A DNA stretch of 13,851 bases, from the NCBI GenBank assembly GCA_012838685.1, contig DUOU01000077.1, positions 1 through 13,851 on the forward strand, read 5' to 3'. This DNA comes from Bacteroidota bacterium. GTDB lineage: Bacteria; Bacteroidota; Bacteroidia; Bacteroidales; VadinHA17. Numbering within the stretch: the stretch's first letter is position 1; each line of letters begins with the position of its first letter. A program made the translations under genes and the position numbers. The notes beneath the pieces are model-generated. The model searched no databases. It saw nothing but the letters and a program-made list of their open reading frames with translations, and had not been told where the DNA came from. Shown here piece after piece: positions 4,746 to 12,262 of the stretch.

Positions 4746-7700
4746 ATGTCAGACTTCACTCACTTACACGTTCATACCCAGTACTCTATACTCGACGGGG
4801 CCGCAAGTATCCCGGCACTTATAAACAAAGCCAAGGAGTTTGGAATGACATCCCTGGCCATAACCGACCATGGCTATATGTACGGAGCGAAGGAGTTCTA
4901 CAATGTGGCCAGAAAAAACGGCATAAAACCTATCCTCGGCGTGGAGACCTACGTGGCGGCGCGAACTATACACGACAAGGCGGGCAAAGATGACATGTCC
5001 GGCAGGCACCTCATCCTTTTGGCCAAAAACCTGACCGGATATAAGAACCTCATCAAGCTTGTTTCCATAGCTTCCATAGAGGGTTTTTACAGCAGGCCGC
5101 GCATAGACAAGACTTTGCTGGCAAAATATAATGAAGGGCTGATAGCTTCATCGGCATGTATAGCCGGAGAGATACAGAGGGAGCTGATAAACGGCAACAT
5201 GTTGGCGGCCGAAGAGGCTCTTAAAAGTTATCTGGACATTTTTGGCGACGATTTTTATCTGGAGGTACAACGGCACGAGACTTATGAACCTGACTGCGAC
5301 AGGGAGGTTTTCCCGAAACAGCAGACAGCTATTGAGGGGATTAAAGAGCTTGCGGCAAAATTCAATGTCAAGATAATAGCCACCAACGATATCCACTTCA
5401 CCAATGCCGGGGATGCGGAGGCGCATGATAGGCTTATCTGTCTGAATACCGGCAAAGATATTGACGATCCTACCAGGATCAGATATACCAAACAGGAGTA
5501 TTTCAAGAGCGAAGAGGAGATGAGGGCGATGTTTCCCGACCTGCCCGAAGCTATCGATAACGTGGCCGAAATCGTAGGAAAGATCGAGGAGTACGAACTC
5601 GACAATGAGCCTATAATGCCGGAATTCGACATACCAGAGGGATTCAAGGATAAAGATGATTATCTGCGACATCAGGCTTATAGGGGGGCTAAGGAGAGGT
5701 GGGGAGATATCACGCCGGAACTGAAAGAGAGAATCGACTTTGAACTGGCCACCATCGCGAGGATGGGCTTCCCTGGCTATTTTCTTATTGTCCAGGATTT
5801 TCTCGACGCTGCCCGGCGTATGGGGGTGTCGGTCGGCCCGGGCAGGGGTTCAGCGGCCGGCTCAGCGGTGGCCTACTGCCTTAAAATTACCGATATAGAC
5901 CCCATAAAATATGGTCTGCTGTTCGAGAGGTTTTTGAATGTCGACCGTATCTCAATGCCCGATATCGACATCGACTTCGACGAGGATGGCCGCGAAAAAG
6001 TGCTGAGATATGTGGTCGAAAAATATGGACACGACAAGGTGGCGCATATAATCACCTTCGGCACCATGGCGGCCAAGGGAGCTATCCGCGACATCGGCAG
6101 AGTGCAGAAACTGCCGCTGTCAGAGGTCAACAGGATAACCAAGATGATACCGGATCGCCCGGGCACTACCCTGGCATCGGCATACGAAGAGGTTCCGGAA
6201 TTCAAAAAGGAGAAGGAGTCTTCCGACCCCCTGATAGTACAGACCCTGAAGTACGCTGAGACCCTTGAGGGATCGGTACGACAGACCGGTGTCCACGCTT
6301 GCGGCATAATTATTGGCAAAGAGGCATTAGACAACTATATACCGCTCTGCACGGCCAAAGATACCGATCTGCTGTCGACACAATACGAGGGGAGCCACGT
6401 GGAATCGGTGGGATTGCTGAAAATGGACTTTCTGGGACTCAAAACTCTTTCAATAATCAAGGATGCCGTGGAAAATGTTAAGTTGTCCAAGGGGATAGAT
6501 ATTGATATAAACGCTGTACCGCTGGACGATGCGAAGACATTCGAGCTGTTCAGCAACGGGGAGACAACCGGACTGTTCCAGTTTGAGTCCACAGGAATGA
6601 AAAGATACCTCAGGGAACTCAAACCCGGCAGATTAGAGGATCTGATAGCGATGAACGCACTGTACCGCCCGGGTCCTATGGAGTATATTCCCAAATTTAT
6701 CAACAGAAAAAAAGGGATAGAAAAAATTTCGTACCCCATACCCGCTATGGAGAAATTTTTGGCGGAGACTTATGGCATCACGGTATACCAGGAACAGGTG
6801 ATGTTGCTCTCGCAAGAGTTGGGAAATTTCACGAAGGGTCAGGCCGACTCCCTGCGAAAGGCGATGGGAAAGAAGAAGAGGTCGATTATGGACGAACTCA
6901 GGGTCAAATTCTTTGAAGGGTGCGCCGATAACGGATATGACACGAGAACCGTTGAGCAGATATGGACCGACTGGGAGGCGTTCGCCCAGTACGCTTTCAA
7001 CAAGTCACACTCCACCTGTTACGCCTACATCGCTTATCAAACCGGTTATCTCAAGGCCCACTATCCCGCCGAATACATGGCGGCGGTACTGTCGAGAAAC
7101 ATCAGCGATATCAAGAAGATAACTATGTTCATGGAGGAGACCCGCAGGATGGGGATAGAGGTGCTGGGACCCGATGTCAACGAGAGCCATGTCAAGTTTA
7201 CCGTAAACAAGGATGGAAATATAAGGTTCGGTCTGGGCGCCATAAAGGGTGTGGGCGAATCGGCCGTGTTGCAGCTTATCGATGATCGTCGCGCGAACGG
7301 GCTTTTCAAGGATATATACGACTTTGTGGAGAGGGTCAACCTCAACGCCCTGAACCGGAAAAACATTGAGGCGATGGCGGTGGCCGGAGCTTTGGACTGC
7401 TTTCCGGAGATTACCAGGGAACAGTATTTTTCTACCGACAACAAAGGGATGAGCTTTATAGAGAACCTTTGTCGTTACGGCAACAGCGCCAGGGAGATAA
7501 TACAGTCGAGTGCCTATACCCTGTTCGGCGAAACAGGTGGCTTTGAACTGGTAAAACCTACCCCTTCGCCCTGTATAGAGTGGCCAAAACTGGAAAAATT
7601 GAACAAGGAGAAAGAGGTTATCGGGATATATCTCTCTTCGCATCCACTTGATGACTTCCAGCTGGAGATAGATAATTTTGTTACAAACTCCCTGACGGAA

Positions 7701-8237
7701 CTGCAGAACCTGAACGACTTTTTAAACAAAGATGTTGTTGTTGCCGGAATGGTCGTAGAGGCTAAAAAAGATCTTTTAACCAAAACAGGAAAGCCCTGGG
7801 GTTACTTTATTTTACAGGATTACACCGACTCGTTCAGGTTCACGCTATTCGACAAAGAGTATATCGATAACAGCAAATATTTCGTCAACGGTTACCTCTT
7901 ACTGGTCTCCGGAAGAATCCAGAGGAGAAGGTTCAGGGAAAACGAACTGGAGTTCAGCATCAGAAACATAAACCTGCTTACAAGCGTAAAAGACGAACTT
8001 ATCAAAACTTTGACGATTACGATTAGCGTAGGTGATCTGAGAAGGGATTTTTTGGAAGATCTGTCCAGGTATGTAAAAGAGAATCCCGGACCGACACAGT
8101 TGCAGTTTCTCTTCAGGGATCCGGAGAACAAGATAACTCCCTTACCAATGTTTTCCCGCACCGCACTGATAAAGGTGAACAGAACTTTCCCCGAACTTAT
8201 GGAGGGTTACCCCGACATATCATATAAAGTAAATTAA
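4746..8237 (+). CDS. dnaE: DNA polymerase III alpha subunit
   Basis: The 1163-residue replicative polymerase, close to the length of E. coli DnaE (1160). Domains in order: N-terminal PHP (HLHVHTQYS at 6-14; ITDHGYMYG; GVETY; NDIHF); palm with VGPGRGSAAGSA and the catalytic PDIDIDF, giving D406 and D408; the third catalytic Asp D561 in MDFLGLKTL; thumb/fingers with YRPGPMEYIP, TYGITVYQEQVM and FNKSHS; a helix-hairpin-helix region near NRKNIEAMAVAGALD; an OB fold (VVVAGMVVEAKKD to VSGRIQRRRF); and a short C-terminal domain. QSSAYTLFG, before the OB fold, lies where a clamp-binding motif is expected, but the fit is loose. The PHP site keeps all expected metal ligands. ATG at 4746 has only a poor Shine-Dalgarno (GGAAAG). 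No truncation or frameshift. Confidence 0.98.
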   Translation: MSDFTHLHVHTQYSILDGAASIPALINKAKEFGMTSLAITDHGYMYGAKEFYNVARKNGIKPILGVETYVAARTIHDKAGKDDMSGRHLILLAKNLTGYKNLIKLVSIASIEGFYSRPRIDKTLLAKYNEGLIASSACIAGEIQRELINGNMLAAEEALKSYLDIFGDDFYLEVQRHETYEPDCDREVFPKQQTAIEGIKELAAKFNVKIIATNDIHFTNAGDAEAHDRLICLNTGKDIDDPTRIRYTKQEYFKSEEEMRAMFPDLPEAIDNVAEIVGKIEEYELDNEPIMPEFDIPEGFKDKDDYLRHQAYRGAKERWGDITPELKERIDFELATIARMGFPGYFLIVQDFLDAARRMGVSVGPGRGSAAGSAVAYCLKITDIDPIKYGLLFERFLNVDRISMPDIDIDFDEDGREKVLRYVVEKYGHDKVAHIITFGTMAAKGAIRDIGRVQKLPLSEVNRITKMIPDRPGTTLASAYEEVPEFKKEKESSDPLIVQTLKYAETLEGSVRQTGVHACGIIIGKEALDNYIPLCTAKDTDLLSTQYEGSHVESVGLLKMDFLGLKTLSIIKDAVENVKLSKGIDIDINAVPLDDAKTFELFSNGETTGLFQFESTGMKRYLRELKPGRLEDLIAMNALYRPGPMEYIPKFINRKKGIEKISYPIPAMEKFLAETYGITVYQEQVMLLSQELGNFTKGQADSLRKAMGKKKRSIMDELRVKFFEGCADNGYDTRTVEQIWTDWEAFAQYAFNKSHSTCYAYIAYQTGYLKAHYPAEYMAAVLSRNISDIKKITMFMEETRRMGIEVLGPDVNESHVKFTVNKDGNIRFGLGAIKGVGESAVLQLIDDRRANGLFKDIYDFVERVNLNALNRKNIEAMAVAGALDCFPEITREQYFSTDNKGMSFIENLCRYGNSAREIIQSSAYTLFGETGGFELVKPTPSPCIEWPKLEKLNKEKEVIGIYLSSHPLDDFQLEIDNFVTNSLTELQNLNDFLNKDVVVAGMVVEAKKDLLTKTGKPWGYFILQDYTDSFRFTLFDKEYIDNSKYFVNGYLLLVSGRIQRRRFRENELEFSIRNINLLTSVKDELIKTLTITISVGDLRRDFLEDLSRYVKENPGPTQLQFLFRDPENKITPLPMFSRTALIKVNRTFPELMEGYPDISYKVN

Positions 8238-8238
8238 T

Positions 8239-8246
8239 TATCTTTG
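8239..8246 (+). promoter_or_regulatory. Putative -7 box of trxA
   Basis: TATCTTTG, an exact TAnnTTTG, begins one base after the dnaE stop codon (8235-8237) and 50 bp before the trxA ATG. It suggests that trxA and the LOG gene can be transcribed independently of dnaE. No TTTG at the usual -33 distance. Confidence 0.5.
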
Positions 8247-8288
8247 TGGCCCTTTATGGGCATTGTTGAACTTAAAACATTTAATATC

Positions 8289-8606
8289 ATGGCTTTTGAA
8301 CTTACCGACTCCAACTATAAAGAGATTATTGGCAAATCAGAAATACCTGTAATGGTGGATTTTTGGGCAGAATGGTGCGGACCTTGCAGGATGATAGCCC
8401 CTATTGTTGAAGAACTTTCGCGACAATTCAAGGATAAGATTCTGGTGGCCAAATGCGATGTTGACGATTGTCCCCGGGCAGCGGCCGAATTCGGGATACG
8501 CAACATCCCCACAATATTGTTTTTTAAGAACGGGGAGTTGGTCGACAAGCAGGTAGGTTCAGCGCCAAAACCAACTTTAGAGGCCAAAATGAACGCACTG
8601 CTCTAA
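8289..8606 (+). CDS. trxA: Thioredoxin
   Basis: A 105-residue cytoplasmic thioredoxin, a general disulfide reductase for ribonucleotide reductase, peroxidases and similar partners. The active site WCGPC spans W29-C33, preceded by VDFWAE, and the cis-proline is P74 in RNIPT. The C-terminal half (TILFFKNGELVDKQVGSAPK) is standard. The ATG at 8289 gives the family length; an in-frame TTG at 8244 would add 15 unrelated residues and overlap the promoter box. Two extra cysteines, C56 and C61, occur in KCDVDDCP, where bacterial thioredoxins commonly have DVDENP. C61 aligns with Cys62 of human thioredoxin 1 (DVDDC). A LOG gene follows 22 bp downstream, probably in the same transcript. Confidence 0.97.
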   Translation: MAFELTDSNYKEIIGKSEIPVMVDFWAEWCGPCRMIAPIVEELSRQFKDKILVAKCDVDDCPRAAAEFGIRNIPTILFFKNGELVDKQVGSAPKPTLEAKMNALL

Positions 8607-8628
8607 GGCAGATTTATCAAACTAGAGG

Positions 8629-9204
8629 ATGAAGGTAGCTCTCTTCGCGGCATCGAGCAGTAAAGTCGATCATGAATATTTCAGGGTTGCGTCGAATCTT
8701 GGCAGGTTTTTCGCCAAAGCTGGTTTTACCGCTGTCTTCGGTGGAGGAGGTATAGGTCTTATGGGCTCCCTGGCGGACGCCATGTTAAGCGACAACGGCA
8801 AGATTATAGGTGTAATCCCCCGTTTCATGATGGATGAGGGGTGGGGCCATCCCGGAATAACCGAAATGATAATCACAGATACGATGAGCGAGAGAAAAAA
8901 CAGGATTTTTGAGCTAACCGACGCCGTTGTGGCCCTCCCGGGAGGCATGGGTACCCTGGAAGAGCTTACCGAAGCGATAACACTGAAGCAATTGGGGTTG
9001 TGGCATGGTCAGATCATACTGCTGAACACCAAAGGTTACTATGATAATCTATGCAGGTTTTTCGAGACCATGGTGAACGAAAACTTTATGCGCCACGAAC
9101 ATAAAACAATCTGGAGGGTTGCCGATACTCCCGAGGAGACAATGTCGCTATTGGAAAAATCGGACCCTAAAGATAAAGAGTGGAGAAAAATAGCTAGGAT
9201 ATAG
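8629..9204 (+). CDS. LOG-family protein (putative nucleoside 5'-monophosphate phosphoribohydrolase)
   Basis: A 191-residue Rossmann-like protein of the LOG / TIGR00730 family. Plant and some microbial LOG enzymes release cytokinin bases from riboside 5'-monophosphates, and bacterial relatives hydrolyse AMP-like nucleotides. Visible signatures: FGGGGIGLMG near residue 40, IIGVIPRFM, MSERKNRIFELTDAVVALPG followed by GMGTLEELTE. The last includes the PGGxGTxxE motif and the upstream Arg characteristic of the active site. Starts at ATG 8629, 22 bp after trxA, with GAGG immediately in front, too close for ideal spacing. The N-terminus MKVALFAASS is where family members begin. The 3' end overlaps ribD by 11 bp tail to tail. 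The true substrate in this organism cannot be read from sequence; many are misannotated as lysine decarboxylase. Confidence 0.9.
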   Translation: MKVALFAASSSKVDHEYFRVASNLGRFFAKAGFTAVFGGGGIGLMGSLADAMLSDNGKIIGVIPRFMMDEGWGHPGITEMIITDTMSERKNRIFELTDAVVALPGGMGTLEELTEAITLKQLGLWHGQIILLNTKGYYDNLCRFFETMVNENFMRHEHKTIWRVADTPEETMSLLEKSDPKDKEWRKIARI

Positions 9205-10288
9205 TGTTGTCGCTTTTTTGCGCCACCTTGAGAGTGCATTTGTCGAAGGTCCACGAACAGATTGGCTTTCCGGATACTTTTGGGGCCCTGACACCGCCAT
9301 AAAACGGAACCTTACCGGTAAAAATTCTGGCTTCGTCCCATAGTTCCAACGAGATAAAGTGGTTCAGCGTCTCCGCCCCCCCTTCAATGATAACCGATTG
9401 CAGTCCCATCTTGTATAGCTGATCCAAAACCTGTACCGCGGCCTCCGTTCCATCAGAGAGTTTTATGACCTCGCATCCCGTGAAACTGCCCGTTTCGCCC
9501 CGCGTAAACAACAATGTCGGCCCCCTGCTACCAAAAAGTGGATCTTTATCGCTGCTATTGCCTGTTTTGAAGAGAGAGGCACTTTTTTCTATGTTACCTG
9601 AACGGCTCAAGACAACCCTAACCGGATCGTAACCGCTCCAGAAACGTACGTTCAGCTCCGGATTGTCAACCCTTACTGTTCTCCCTCCTACCAGAATAGC
9701 CTGCTCTGCGGCCCTCCAACGGTGCACCAAAACCCTTTCCGCCGACCCAGAGATCCAGTATGAACCTCTTCCCTCTCTCGCCGTCGCATCAATGTCGATA
9801 AAGCCATCCGAACTTTCCGCCCACTTCAGTATCACATAGGGTCTCTTTTTTTCATGGGTCGTAAAAAAACGGCGGTTAAGGTACCGGCTCTCCTCCCGGA
9901 GAAGGCCCACCATGACGTTACGGCCGGCGGCCTTTAGTTTCCGGATGCCTTCACCTGAAACCTTGTCGTTACTGTCGGGGGTGCCCACCACAATATCGGG
10001 AATACCGCTACGGATGATAAGATCCGTACAGGGAGGCGTTTTACCGTGATGGGAACAGGGTTCCAGGTTTACATATATTGTTGAGTTCTTGAGAAGTTCC
10101 TTATCCTTTACCGAATTTATGGCGATAACCTCGGCATGGGGCCCTCCGGCCTTGAGATGAAACCCTTCACCTATAATCTTGCCGTTATGGACAATAACCG
10201 CGCCGACCAACGGATTGGGATAGGTGAACCCTTCCCCCTTTTTCGCGAGGTCGAGGCACCGTCTCATATATTTTTCATCGTTTCCCAT
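9194..10288 (-). CDS. ribD: Bifunctional riboflavin deaminase/reductase RibD
   Basis: RibD carries out two steps of riboflavin synthesis: deamination of the 2,5-diaminopyrimidine intermediate, then NADPH-dependent reduction of its ribose side chain. At 364 residues it matches E. coli RibD (367). The N-terminal deaminase domain has the zinc site: H51-A-E53 in PHAEVIAINS, then C78 and C87 in EPCSHHGKTPPCTD. PNPLVGAVIV is the family start motif. The reductase half begins about residue 145 (RPYVILKWAESSDGFI) and includes GSYWISG, HRWRAAEQAILVGGRTVRVD and NPELNVR, with a late IIEGGAETLN. Start ATG 10286-10288. It is expressed alone from a good promoter divergent from prmC. Both catalytic domains look intact. 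Confidence 0.96.
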   Translation of the reverse strand: MGNDEKYMRRCLDLAKKGEGFTYPNPLVGAVIVHNGKIIGEGFHLKAGGPHAEVIAINSVKDKELLKNSTIYVNLEPCSHHGKTPPCTDLIIRSGIPDIVVGTPDSNDKVSGEGIRKLKAAGRNVMVGLLREESRYLNRRFFTTHEKKRPYVILKWAESSDGFIDIDATAREGRGSYWISGSAERVLVHRWRAAEQAILVGGRTVRVDNPELNVRFWSGYDPVRVVLSRSGNIEKSASLFKTGNSSDKDPLFGSRGPTLLFTRGETGSFTGCEVIKLSDGTEAAVQVLDQLYKMGLQSVIIEGGAETLNHFISLELWDEARIFTGKVPFYGGVRAPKVSGKPICSWTFDKCTLKVAQKSDNTIS

Positions 10289-10315
10289 TCAAAACCGGAT
10301 CTGGCGGCTTCGCTA

Positions 10316-10347
10316 CAAAATTAAAACATAAAATTTTAGGGGTCAAA
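10316..10347 (-). promoter_or_regulatory. Promoter of ribD
   Basis: The minus strand has TTTG (complement of 10344-10347), exactly 20 bp of spacer, then TAATTTTG (complement of 10316-10323), 27 bp before the ribD ATG. This is the best -33/-7 pair in the window. No FMN riboswitch could fit in so short a leader. Confidence 0.7.
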
Positions 10348-10363
10348 GTTCCGCACAAAATAG

Positions 10364-10371
10364 TACTTTTG
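10364..10371 (+). promoter_or_regulatory. Putative -7 box of prmC-recX
   Basis: TACTTTTG matches TAnnTTTG and ends only 4 bp before the prmC ATG at 10376. Transcription from it would start at or within a few bases of the start codon, giving a leaderless or nearly leaderless message. No clear -33 TTTG at standard spacing. Confidence 0.5.
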
Positions 10372-10375
10372 AAAA

Positions 10376-11236
10376 ATGGCCTCCAAAATATATACAATAA
10401 GGGATATAAAAACGTTTTTGTCGGAAGAACTGACAACCTTCATGCCGGTTGAAGAGGTTAGGGCCACTACCAATATCATTCTGAAAGATGTTTTGAAAAC
10501 AGACTTTCTGGAGTCGGTTGCCTTTCCGGATAAGCCGGTAACAGCCGACAGTTTGAACCGTGTAAAGGAGATCTGCGGGGAGTTGAAAAGCGGCAAACCG
10601 TTGCAATATATCCTGGGCGAAACCGAGTTTTTCAATTGCGGCATCAAGGTAAACGGCTATACTTTGATACCGAGACCCGAAACCGAAGAGCTTGTAAGTC
10701 TGATCATAAAGGAGAACCGATATTTTTCCGGGAATATCCTGGATATAGGAACCGGTTCCGGCTGCATCGCGATAGCGTTGGCTGTTTATATGCCCGGGGC
10801 AAGAGTCACTGGAACCGATATCTCTCCGGCAGCATTGGAAACGGCACGGCAAAATGCCGCGATCAACAAAGTTGCGGTAAGTTTTGTTTTGGACAATATT
10901 TTCGAAACAACAGTTACCGGGGAATTTGATATAATTGTCAGCAACCCCCCTTATGTCAGGGAGTCCGAACGTAGGTTCATGTCCGGTAACGTGGTGCGGT
11001 TTGAGCCGCATACGGCTCTGTTCGTTCCCGACGATGATCCTCTGATTTTTTATAGGGAGATTATCAGGTTTTCCGACAATAATCTTTTGCCGGGCGGAAA
11101 AATATATTTCGAGATAAACGAGGCGCTGGGAAAGGCGGCTTCGAATCTGCTTCTGGAGGCTGAATACCGTAATATCAGGGTATTAAAGGACCTAAACAAC
11201 AAAGACCGTATATTAACAGGAACAAAAAATGGCTGA
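10376..11236 (+). CDS. prmC: Release factor glutamine methyltransferase PrmC (HemK)
   Basis: PrmC methylates the Gln of the GGQ motif in peptide chain release factors RF1 and RF2, using S-adenosylmethionine. The 286-residue length is normal (E. coli 277). The N-terminal helical substrate-binding domain runs to about residue 90 and ends in GKPLQYILGETEFFNC. LIPRPETEEL follows; SAM motif I is LDIGTGSGCIAIALA (D123, G125, G127), then GTDIS. The catalytic NPPY is N190-Y193 in IVSNPPYVRESE. The start at 10376 is favoured because the N-terminal domain would be cut by the next ATG. An 8-bp overlap with recX implies coupled translation. A promoter box lies almost at the start codon. Confidence 0.95.
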   Translation: MASKIYTIRDIKTFLSEELTTFMPVEEVRATTNIILKDVLKTDFLESVAFPDKPVTADSLNRVKEICGELKSGKPLQYILGETEFFNCGIKVNGYTLIPRPETEELVSLIIKENRYFSGNILDIGTGSGCIAIALAVYMPGARVTGTDISPAALETARQNAAINKVAVSFVLDNIFETTVTGEFDIIVSNPPYVRESERRFMSGNVVRFEPHTALFVPDDDPLIFYREIIRFSDNNLLPGGKIYFEINEALGKAASNLLLEAEYRNIRVLKDLNNKDRILTGTKNG

Positions 11237-11696
11237 AAACGAACTTTATGGATCGGCGCTCGCCCAAATGATGTCTCTCTGCTCCTCGAGAGAGTACTGT
11301 AGGGCCGACATTGTGGCCAAACTTGAGAACAAGAAACTTCAAGAGAAGGATATAGATAAGATCATCGCCCAGCTGGAAAAGGAGAAGTTCATCGATGAAG
11401 AGAGGTACGCCAGGGCATTCGCCAACGATAAATTCAGGTACAATGACTGGGGAAAGATAAAAATCTCCTCCCAACTCAAGGCCAAACATATTTCTGATAG
11501 GCATATCATGGTCGCCCTGGAGGGGATAGAGGAGAGGGAATACCTGGAAAAAATCCAAAAACTGCTGACAGCCAAACGTAAAACGATTAAAGCCAAAAAC
11601 CAATACGACCTATACGGCAAACTCTTCCGTTACGGACAATCCAAAGGATTCGAAAGTGAACTGTTGTACAGATTTATTAATTCACCGGAAGAATAA
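11229..11696 (+). CDS. recX: Regulatory protein RecX
   Basis: RecX binds RecA filaments and limits recombinase activity. The 155-residue protein shows the family's three-helix repeats. The most diagnostic segment is KFIDEERYARAFANDKFRYN, followed by WGKIKISSQLKAKHIS at about residues 52-88. The early SSREYCRADIVAKLENKKL and a C-terminal GKLFRYGQSKGFESEL match repeats one and three. ATG at 11229 overlaps the prmC end by 8 bp, so it is translated from the prmC message. recA is not in the window. Sequence divergence is typical of the family, and length and motif order make the call secure. Confidence 0.92.
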   Translation: MAENELYGSALAQMMSLCSSREYCRADIVAKLENKKLQEKDIDKIIAQLEKEKFIDEERYARAFANDKFRYNDWGKIKISSQLKAKHISDRHIMVALEGIEEREYLEKIQKLLTAKRKTIKAKNQYDLYGKLFRYGQSKGFESELLYRFINSPEE

Positions 11697-11701
11697 ACTG
11701 C

Positions 11702-11725
11702 CCATAAGTTTATCGGTTACTTAGG
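11702..11725 (+). terminator. Possible weak 3' hairpin after recX
   Basis: CC, a bulged A, TAAGT (to 11709), then ACTTAGG (11719-11725) give a 7-bp stem with one bulge and a 9-base loop, six bases after the recX stop. There is no U-run, so this is a hairpin at the transcript end rather than a proven intrinsic terminator. Confidence 0.25.
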
Positions 11726-11755
11726 AGTCCAGCCATAAACAGTGCCAGTGACAAC

Positions 11756-11780
11756 AAAAACCTTGAACTTGTTGGTTCAA
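11756..11780 (-). terminator. Putative terminator of the membrane protein gene
   Basis: On the minus strand TTGAAC (complement of 11775-11780), a 6-base loop and GTTCAA (complement of 11763-11768) form a perfect 6-bp stem. It is followed by GG and a run of five T (complement of 11756-11760), and starts 9 bp after the stop codon. The short AT-rich stem makes it weak. Confidence 0.4.
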
Positions 11781-11789
11781 TAGATATGA

Positions 11790-12137
11790 TTACTGTTTTC
11801 CGTATTTCTGGACAAGTTTGACAACCAACATTGCCATGATGAGTATCCATCCTATGGGATAGGGGAGTATCATCAGGTTCCACCACCATTCACCTGCAAC
11901 GTTATATTCGCCCAACAATGACATATAGTGGATAAAAAAAGCCCCCGTGATTATCAAAAATGTGAAAGCGAGGTACAGATAGCGATGACGGTCACGTTCC
12001 GCCAAAGCCGACAAAGTTACCAGAACAGCGCCAACAGTGACAATCAGGAACAATCTTATCGGATTGAAAATCCCCACAAACATCGCTATCACCCCGATCG
12101 TGAACAATATCTTCGACCATCTTATCTTTTTCTTCAT
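11790..12137 (-). CDS. Four-helix membrane protein of unknown function
   Basis: I do not recognise a family. The 115-residue protein starts with a basic cluster (MKKKIRWSK) and has about four hydrophobic helices: residues ~9-27, 28-46, 55-75 and 88-108. A charged loop AERDRHRYLY lies between helices two and three, and an aromatic GEWWWNLM precedes the last. The basic N-terminus and the charged loop suggest both ends face the cytoplasm. The ATG at 12135-12137 is chosen because AAAGG lies 8 bases upstream; the in-frame TTG at 12150-12152 is less likely. It sits alone, convergent with recX and divergent from the ridA-like gene. No cysteine or metal-binding motif is visible. That it is a real gene is likely; any function would be a guess. 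Confidence 0.7.
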   Translation of the reverse strand: MKKKIRWSKILFTIGVIAMFVGIFNPIRLFLIVTVGAVLVTLSALAERDRHRYLYLAFTFLIITGAFFIHYMSLLGEYNVAGEWWWNLMILPYPIGWILIMAMLVVKLVQKYGKQ

Positions 12138-12196
12138 ATCTGTACCTTTCAATTTGATTATTCTCTATCTTTCCCCTGCCTTATACAAAATTTCGC

Positions 12197-12204
12197 CAAA
12201 ATTA
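12197..12204 (-). promoter_or_regulatory. Possible -7 box of the membrane protein gene
   Basis: The minus strand reads TAATTTTG, matching TAnnTTTG, 59 bp before the ATG at 12137. There is no convincing -33 element, and the region is AT-rich, so chance is possible. Confidence 0.3.
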
Positions 12205-12209
12205 AAATA

Positions 12210-12217
12210 TATTCTTG
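12210..12217 (+). promoter_or_regulatory. Possible -7 box of the RidA-family gene
   Basis: TATTCTTG has one mismatch to TAnnTTTG and lies 45 bp before the ATG at 12263. It is weak evidence, offered only because the divergent gene needs a promoter in this 125-bp gap. Confidence 0.25.
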
Positions 12218-12262
12218 TTAAACGAAAATGTGCCTTATCAATCAAAATAAAAGAAAACAATT

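Noticed and set aside
4544..4993. A 149-codon open frame spanning the intergenic gap and the dnaE start
   Set aside because: It overlaps the highly conserved PHP domain of dnaE in another frame and has no family resemblance or good ribosome-binding site.
10289..10375. FMN riboswitch upstream of ribD
   Set aside because: The ribD leader implied by its promoter is only about 20 nt, and the whole gap is 87 bp; too short for the FMN aptamer, and none of its conserved segments is present.
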